DNA from: Diorhabda sublineata
Taxonomy: Eukaryota; Arthropoda; Insecta; Coleoptera; Chrysomelidae
DNA: 64,000 nucleotides
Reading direction: 5' to 3'
Assembly: GCF_026230105.1 (NCBI RefSeq)
Contig: NC_079477.1
Location: 4,903,001-4,967,000 of the forward strand
Shown: one piece after another, positions 24,701-33,700 of the stretch
How the letters are laid out: every line of letters begins with the position of its first letter
How positions within the stretch are numbered: the first letter of the stretch is position 1
Notes under the pieces: model-generated
What the model was told of the DNA's origin: nothing
What the model saw: only the letters and a program-made list of their open reading frames with translations
Databases searched by the model: none
Position numbers and translations under genes: made by a program

Positions 24701-27700
24701 AAAATGAATTTTTAACGTTTTTCGTCTCTTATAAAATTGATATTGATGAGATTGTATCAGCAATGACTATTGCGAAACATGGATCTTCAACGAAAACATT
24801 AAATTATATTTTCTGTTAAAAAAACTACCGAGGAAGATCATGAAACGTTAAAAACACCTTATTCCACTGATGTAAAGTTACTAAACTTTAAAAACTGTTT
24901 AAAAGTGACATGAATTGAAAAAATTAAAACAGTATTTTTGAAACTATGTACTATAAAAGAGCTTGGAAACAAAAATTTGATTCGCTAAATATTTTCTTGT
25001 TAATCAACATCCGTTTTGAATACACTGTTTCCACCACCATTACACTAACACTCACAATTACATTGTGTTTACCTTCAGGTAAACTCAGTCTCTAAAGACA
25101 ATAACTTGGTTATCGAAACGGGCGTCAGACAGTGTAATTGTGAGTGTTGGTGTAGTGGTGATGTAAACAGTAAATTCAGTATGAATATCGCCAACGGTTC
25201 CAGAAATTCCAACTTAACATCCGTTTTAATAACCAGACTTAGCACCAGTCTACTTCTGGCTCCACCTTATAATGAAAAATTTTCTGGTAGGGAAATAATT
25301 TGGGCGGATGTAATTTGGGCGCTAAAGGATTAATGTACTTTTTACAACATGTAAACTAGGCGCCAAGACCGAAGGGTCATTTTAATCCTATGTGTATTTT
25401 GGGCGCTAACCGACTGATGTACATGATTTATGAAATACAGTTATTTATTAAATCACCCACATTTATAATAAGATATATTTTTGTATTTTTAGATTTTCCT
25501 ATAAGAGAAATTACCTATTATCACTTAAGGGCTGAAAAAATTTACCGTTAGAGGGGGCTACTTTGCACTTTTTTTAAATGAAAAATCTGCCCTTAATAAA
25601 GTTTCCTCACAACATTTTTGTAATACTCTACACTCTACAGAATAAAGTAAATTTTATATTTCTTTATATTTTTATTTAGTACTTAAGTACATATTACATA
25701 TAAAATAAGAGATTTACATAACCTAACCTAACCTAACCTAACCCAACCTAACCTAACCTACTTAAAAATCTATGAACTTTCCCTCTATTGGGTTATTTTA
25801 TGACTCGACCTACCTGCACTTCTTAGCGCCGAAAATACATGTCGGATTATCTACCCTTCTTGGTCAGACAGGTAAAGAAGAATGGTTAGCGCCCAAATTA
25901 CACCCGCCGAATAATTTGATACTTGAAAATTAACGACCAAGCAAATGAAAAAAGCTTCTTAGAATTGGATTTAACGATCCGAAAAGTACATTAGTAACCC
26001 ATGGAAGTAGTAGAAGAATTTGAGTGCTAGAAAGAAACTTTTGGTTTTTGAGGGCAAATTTTTTGTAAATTTTTCAATCGCTTGAAAGTAATTTTCAGCT
26101 TATGGTTTACATGACTCTCAAAAGAAAAAAATGAGTCTAAAACAATGCCAAAGTTTTTTTCTTCATTTTCTACCGATAAGTTTTCGTTTTCAATATTTAT
26201 GTCGAAATTAATAGTTACAGAAGTTATTCGTTGACTGCTATGGACTTTTAACGAAAATAAAATCATTTTTTCTTGTATCTAATACAGCGATTCTTAACCT
26301 ATGGGTCGCGAGCCAATTTTGGGTCGCGAGCCAATTTTGGGTCGCGAAGCATATTTCTTGGGTCGCGCTGAGTCGAACCAAAAAAGTTAGTAATACACCA
26401 AATAATAAGTAATACCAACAACTCCTAGAAGAATTATTCCCTAATACAATGTTTCGGTTTTACCGCATTACTTGCATTTACTGCAAAAAGATCGTACTTT
26501 TTTCGAAAGAAAAGAAGCCCATTTAAAAAGACATCGTTTGGATGCACCAAGTAGTAATGTGGCTTGGCATATTGCAAGACAAAAGAAACCCCATAATATT
26601 TCTGAAAAACTTATAAAACCTGCTGCCATTGACATGGCACGTATCATGTGCGGAGATGAAAGTTCAAAGAAATTACAAAATCTTTCAAAATGTATTCAAG
26701 CACAAGGTTCTCATTAAAACTGCATGACTTGCATTTAAAATTTAAAAGACTTAACATCTGTATTGATATTCCTTTTTTTAGGAATAATTAAATGTCAATT
26801 ATTTTCAAAAAGTTATAAATAGATTCTAATTTGGTCAATAAAAATTATTAAAAACACTTGATTATTAATTAAATTTTCCTTGGATCTAAAAGTATTTTGT
26901 ATATCTTTATTATTAAAAAAATAAATAAAAAAATTGTAAGTTAAAAAAAATCATCATCGTAGGATTGAATATTTCTTAGAAATACGATCTAAAATAAAGC
27001 AATGAAAGAATTTTGACTTTTTTTGGGTCGCGACATGAACATATTTCTCAAATTTGGGTCGCGGCTTAAAAAGGTTAAGAGCCACTGATCTAATATATAG
27101 CATCACCAATTTATTCACCATTGGATATAAAAATCTATTGAGAAATAACAAAAAGACAGAGAGAAATATAAAGTTGTTTTGTTTATAAGATACAAAATGA
27201 AGAACAGAACCTGTAGGATTACTGATAACTAGGATTAAGATCGATTAAGAAAATTAGAAAAATGTTTTAACAAAAATGTCAACCAGGTTTATAAAACAGT
27301 TGAGTTATGATACTCTCTGAGATAATTTTTTGAAATTCGTTAATAAATCTTCCATTTCTTATTACACTTTCCCGGAACGTCTCGTTTATGTGGACATTTT
27401 ATATTCATGATCTTTATATGTAAGACATATTGATTTATACGGCAATAAACTTGAAAGCATCACTAGATCTTTTCAGCAGAATTACTTCAAACAATTTGAA
27501 ATTCTGTCGGATTATACAAATAAAAAGAAGTAAACTTTTGTTATTTTGTTCATTTTTGGAACAACTTAAAACTTCAAAAGTAGACTCATATGTTTCACAT
27601 AAAGCCCAATTCATTTCCAACTTCTTATATTCATTCACTTCATTGTATGTTCTCGTTTCTATACAATAATGTTTTAACTGTTGTATTCAAGGGATGGTCA

Positions 27701-30700
27701 GATCACAATCCCCAATACAAATTGTTTGACAACAAAAGTTTGATGGCACTACTTGTCGAATTATTCGTATGCGTAGGAAACTTGAAAGGACACTATGCTG
27801 GAAAATAAAAATGATCATGGAAAATAGTATTGTTCCTTTCTTAGTTCAGGAGCTTTTCAGTTAACTCTTGTACAGGGTCCTTCACGACGAGCTGAATCGA
27901 CATGCATATGGGAAAGTACTGCGACTACTGTTCTGAAAATTTGCTAGCATGGCTTTTCCGAAATGCTCGTTTCAGCTAAAATAATTTCAGTCTTCTGAAA
28001 CTTCCGGTTATACCGGAAGGAAGCGGACTCAAACTTCGTTATTTTAAATGGAGTGCTATGGTTTTTATTAAATTTTTGTAATCTACTCAATATTTCAATA
28101 CAACTTTATAGAATGCATAGTATGCCTAAAGTCCACCATTTTTTAATTATTTTACATTTTCGAAATTTTTGGACACATGCAGGGGACTTTGGAGGAACGT
28201 GAAAAAACTGAAATTTTCATGGTTTTTAATTGTCACCTGCCGATGGCGAACAACGAATAACGAAAGTTAACGTATCAAAAATTAAAATACTTTAGTCGAT
28301 TAAAAAATAATTAAAAATACTTCACTAGGAGGAGAAGAATAAAACTAAAAATTAAACTAAAGTAAATGTTCGAAATGGTTGCCCCAAACTTCAAAACATT
28401 TATGGATTCTTCTTACGGGGAGGCCATTGATGCGGTCCATCGTGTGCTCTCCATCGGTCCTCAAAAATTGGTCACTCCAGACAACCGACAATTAAAAACC
28501 ATGAAGATTTCAGTTTTCAAGTTTCTATAAAAACCGTGAATTTACTAACGAAGTCCTCTTAATTTAAAGCATAGAATCTAATGATATAGAGAAAAATGGG
28601 GGTTGCCATTTGAAAAAATTAAGTTTTCGAAGTTTTTAGATATCAAAATTAGGCACCATTTTCTGAGCACCCTATATACATTTTTGTCAAAGCTTTCACA
28701 CATTTTGAAAGCTGTAAGAGTTATTTGTCCAAATCCCAAAAATATTAGCCCCGACTCACTTAAACTTAGAAATATAATTTTTTTAGTGGAGGGCTGCATG
28801 TTTCCAAAAATTTCGAAAAAGTGAAATAATTAAAAAATGGTGGACTTTAGGCATACTATGTCTTATATAAAGTTATATTTAAATTTCGCGTAGATTACAA
28901 AAATTTAATAAAAACCATAGCATTCCTTTTAAAATAACGAAGTTTGGGTCCACTTCCGGTACAACCGGTATAACCAGAGGACTGAAATTATTTTAGCTGA
29001 AACGAGCTTTTTGGAAAGCCCATGCAAGCAAAGTTTATAGTGAAGAAGCGTGTAACAGTATGGTAACGCCCTGTTCATTGAAGCAGATAAGATTTCGAAA
29101 ATTGTAATGGCCGTCCATTAACTTCAACAAAAGAAATTATTAAAGCACTAGTTGAAGCAATTATCACCGGGAAAACATCGTCATAGCTAGAACTGAATTA
29201 TAGTCGTGTGCAGCGATTTTACTACATGTTTTGTACCCACTTGGTTCCACGTATGATGAAACAAAGGTACACTTCTCGTCAGCTATACCTTTCTAAATGC
29301 AAGCACAGCGTTAGAGGAAACGAATTTTGTGTTGGCCTAACCATCAAACTCAAATGTTTAGTTTAAAACATGCTAGGTCAATACTGTCAAAGTAATGATA
29401 GTTTAGGTGAAAAATCTGGTACCCAGTGATTATCTTTTTTTCGAAAACAAAGCTAGGCATCTTATATAGTACACAATTCTCTTTAGACGGTAATGAAAGC
29501 ATCTGTCGAGAGCAGGCTCAATGGTCAAATTATTATGTCGACAAATCATACGTATCTTAATATTCTTCTAGCCGTTGTTAATACATTTTTTATAACCCCT
29601 CGTAGTTATTTTCTAATATATACCATTCATTCTATTTTATAGAATTTCAAGGAAAAGTATATAGGAGGATTTTTTGAATATTTGTCCCATCAAAATCAAC
29701 TACTATTATTTGTAATATATATCCACAAAAGGCTTTCAATTTCAATCTATTTTGTCTACATAATGGAATTTAATAACGCTGCTACCCTTATTATTATTAT
29801 TTATAACTAATAACCAAAAGTTTCAGATTTTACCCTCTATTTAATATACGTATATTGCCCTTTGACCTGAGGTTTACATACTTTATAAAACTTTAACAAT
29901 CTCGAATTCTGACGCATCTCTTACCTGGTACGTCCGTTGACCCGAGATAGCTTCGGTGACATTTTTCTCGCTGGATTGTAGGGAATTTCTCCCGAATCTG
30001 AGTAATCGTTGAATTTGAAATTCTGTTTCAGTCCGAACGGATCGTAATAACTCTTGACAGGAACCGGATATCTATCCTTTTTATACGACCAGTCATCGGC
30101 GACATAATTTGATGAACCAACGTTGGTTTTTCTTTGATGAGGGTATTGGGATAAACCAGCACCATCTTCCCAGTCATGATGCGGCTAAAACGGACAAATA
30201 GACTCTAATAGTGCCGTCAAAATAATGAATGATTCCAAATCTATAATTTTTAAAACAATACTAGGTAAAGGAAGACTCTCTATTACTATTTTTTGAGATA
30301 TAAAAATAGATGATAGAAATTTGGAAAATGAAAGTAAATTTATAACTGCTCTATTATTAGTTTTAGTTCGGTCTTTATTTATACGGCTAACTCTAGTTTT
30401 AATACTTATTTTAAGTACGTCAGAGTCACTGGACAATGTAATAAGAGATGGTAGCTTGATAGCCACGAATGTACGAATGCTATAAAATAATAAAATATTT
30501 CAGTTAAGTATAAGTAGTCTTAATTGAAAATACAGATAATACCAACAAACGAATGAAAGATGGTATCAGATATGTTCTAGAAAATCATAGCCATTTTATA
30601 TTTACTTGCTAATAAAACCAGTAAGAAGTAATAATAAAGAATGGAATACTTCGAGCCACCAAAAGCGTTTAAAGTGCAAAGATCTGAGATATTTCTGTTA

Positions 30701-33700
30701 ACTCAGAAAAAAACACTGAAGATGAAACTTTAAAGTAGCTATACTGAAAATAACAGAAACTAAAGAGGAATACAGGTTAATAAAAAGTCATTTCCCATTT
30801 GGTGGGCAGTAAAACCAGTAAGCTTGTGTAAAACTAGAAACAATAATAAGGAATGGAATACTTCCAAAAGCGTTTAAAGTGCAAGAACCTCATGAATAGC
30901 CATAATGGAAGCAGATATTTGAGATATTTCTAAAACTTCAGGAAAAACATTGAAGACGAAAAAGTTGAAGTAGCTATACTGAAAATAACAGAAACTAAAG
31001 AGGAATACAGGTCAATAAAAAGTCATTTCCCATTTGGTGGGCAGTAAAACCAGTAAGCTTGTGTAAAATTAGAAACAATAATAAGGAATGGAATACTTCC
31101 AAAAGCGTTTATAGTGCAAGAGCCTCATGAATAGCCATAATGGAAGCAGATATTTGAGATATTTCTAAAACTTCAGGAAAAACATTGAAGACGAAAAAGT
31201 TGAAGTAGCTATACTGAAAATAACAGAAACTAAAGAGGAATACAGGTTAATAAAAAGTCATTTCCCATTTGGTGGGCAGTAAAACCAGTAAGCTTGTGTA
31301 AAATTAGAAACAATAATAAGGAATGGAATACTTCCAAAAGCGTTTATAGTGCAAGAGCCTCATGAATAGCCATAATGGAAGCAGATATTTGAGATATTTC
31401 TAAAACTTCAGGAAAAACATTGAAGACGAAAAAGTTGAAGTAGCTATACTGAAAATAACAGAAACTAAAGAGGAATACAGGTTAATAAAAAGTCATTTCC
31501 CATTTGGTGGGCAGTAAAACCAGTAAGCTTGTGTAAAATTAGAAACAATAATAAGGAATGGAATACTTCCAAAAGCGTTTATAGTGCAAGAGCCTCATGA
31601 ATAGCCATAATGGAAGCAGATATTTGAGATATTTCTAAAACTTCAGGAAAAACATTGAAGACGAAAAAGTTGAAGTAGCTATACTGAAAATAACAGAAAC
31701 TAAAGAGGAATACAGGTCAATAAAAAGTCATTTCCCATTTGGTGGGCAGTAAAACCAGTAAGCTTGTGTAAAATTAGAAACAATAATAAGGAATGGAATA
31801 CTTCCAAAAGCGTTTATAGTGCAAGAGCCTCATGAATAGCCATAATGGAAGCAGATATTTGAGATATTTCTAAAACTTCAGGAAAAACATTGAAGACGAA
31901 AAAGTTGAAGTAGCTATACTGAAAATAACAGAAACTAAAGAGGAATACAGGTTAATAAAAAGTCATTTCCCATTTGGTGGGCAGTAAAACCAGTAAGCTT
32001 GTGTAAAATTAGAAACAATAATAAGGAATGGAATACTTCCAAAAGCGTTTATAGTGCAAGAGCCTCATGAATAGCCATAATGGAAGCAGATATTTGAGAT
32101 ATTTCTAAAACTTCAGGAAAAACATTGAAGACGAAAAAGTTGAAGTAGCTATACTGAAAATAACAGAAACTAAAGAGGAATACAGGTCAATAAAAAGTCA
32201 TTTCCCATTTGGTGGGCAGTAAAACCAGTAAGCTTGTGTAAAATTAGAAACAATAATAAGGAATGGAATACTTCCAAAAGCGTTTATAGTGCAAGAGCCT
32301 CATGAATAGCCATAATGGAAGCAGATATTTGAGATATTTCTAAAACTTCAGGAAAAACATTGAAGACGAAAAAGTTGAAGTAGCTATACTGAAAATAACA
32401 GAAACTAAAGAGGAATACAGGTTAATAAAAAGTCATTTCCCATTTGGTGGGCAGTAAAACCAGTAAGCTTGTGTAAAATTAGAAACAATAATAAGGAATG
32501 GAATACTTCCAAAAGCGTTTATAGTGCAAGAGCCTCATGAATAGCCATAATGGAAGCAGATATTTGAGATATTTCTAAAACTTCAGGAAAAACATTGAAG
32601 ACGAAAAAGTTGAAGTAGCTATACTGAAAATAACAGAAACTAAAGAGGAATACAGGTCAATAAAAAGTCATTTCCCATTTGGTGGGCAGTAAAACCAGTA
32701 AGCTTGTGTAAAATTAGAAACAATAATAAGGAATGGAATACTTCCAAAAGCGTTTATAGTGCAAGAGCCTCATGAATAGCCATAATGGAAGCAGATATTT
32801 GAGATATTTCTAAAACTTCAGGAAAAACATTGAAGACGAAAAAGTTGAAGTAGCTATACTGAAAATAACAGAAACTAAAGAGGAATACAGGTTAATAAAA
32901 AGTCATTTCCCATTTGGTGGGCAGTAAAACCAGTAAGCTTGTGTAAAATTAGAAACAATAATAAGGAATGGAATACTTCCAAAAGCGTTTATAGTGCAAG
33001 AGCCTCATGAATAGCCATAATGGAAGCAGATATTTGAGATATTTCTAAAACTTCAGGAAAAACATTGAAGACGAAAAAGTTGAAGTAGCTATACTGAAAA
33101 TAACAGAAACTAAAGAGGAATACAGGTTAATAAAAAGTCATTTCCCATTTGGTGGGCAGTAAAACCAGTAAGCTTGTGTAAAATTAGAAACAATAATAAG
33201 GAATGGAATACTTCCAAAAGCGTTTATAGTGCAAGAGCCTCATGAATAGCCATAATGGAAGCAGATATTTGAGATATTTCTAAAACTTCAGGAAAAACAT
33301 TGAAGACGAAAAAGTTGAAGTAGCTATACTGAAAATAACAGAAACTAAAGAGGAATACAGGTTAATAAAAAGTCATTTCCCATTTGGTGGGCAGTAAAAC
33401 CAGTAATCTTGTGTAAAACTAGAAACAATAATAAGGAATGGAATACTTCCAAAAGCGTTTAAAGTGCAAGAACCTCATGAATAGCCATAATGGAAGCAGA
33501 TATTTGAGATATTTCTATTAGCTCCAGGAAAAAACACTGAAGATGGAAAGGTTAAAGTAGATTCACTGTTAAATATTCTTGGAGAATGCATGTTTAGATA
33601 TCTATATTACATTTAATAAAATAGAAACCACGAAACTAAAAGACGTGTTATCTTGTTCTGATGATAACATGTACTCGTAAACATTTAATTTTAATAATAT

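Noticed and set aside
25715..25761. Telomere repeat as a sign of a chromosome end
   Set aside because: The tract is short, interstitial and inside an inverted-repeat element.
27430..27808. Overlapping plus-strand frames of 72-79 codons
   Set aside because: Frames on both strands overlap, with no domain and no splice context; treated as intron of gene B.
30615..33560. CRISPR-like array
   Set aside because: Units are 235 bp, contiguous and without variable spacers; this is an ordinary satellite in a eukaryotic intron.
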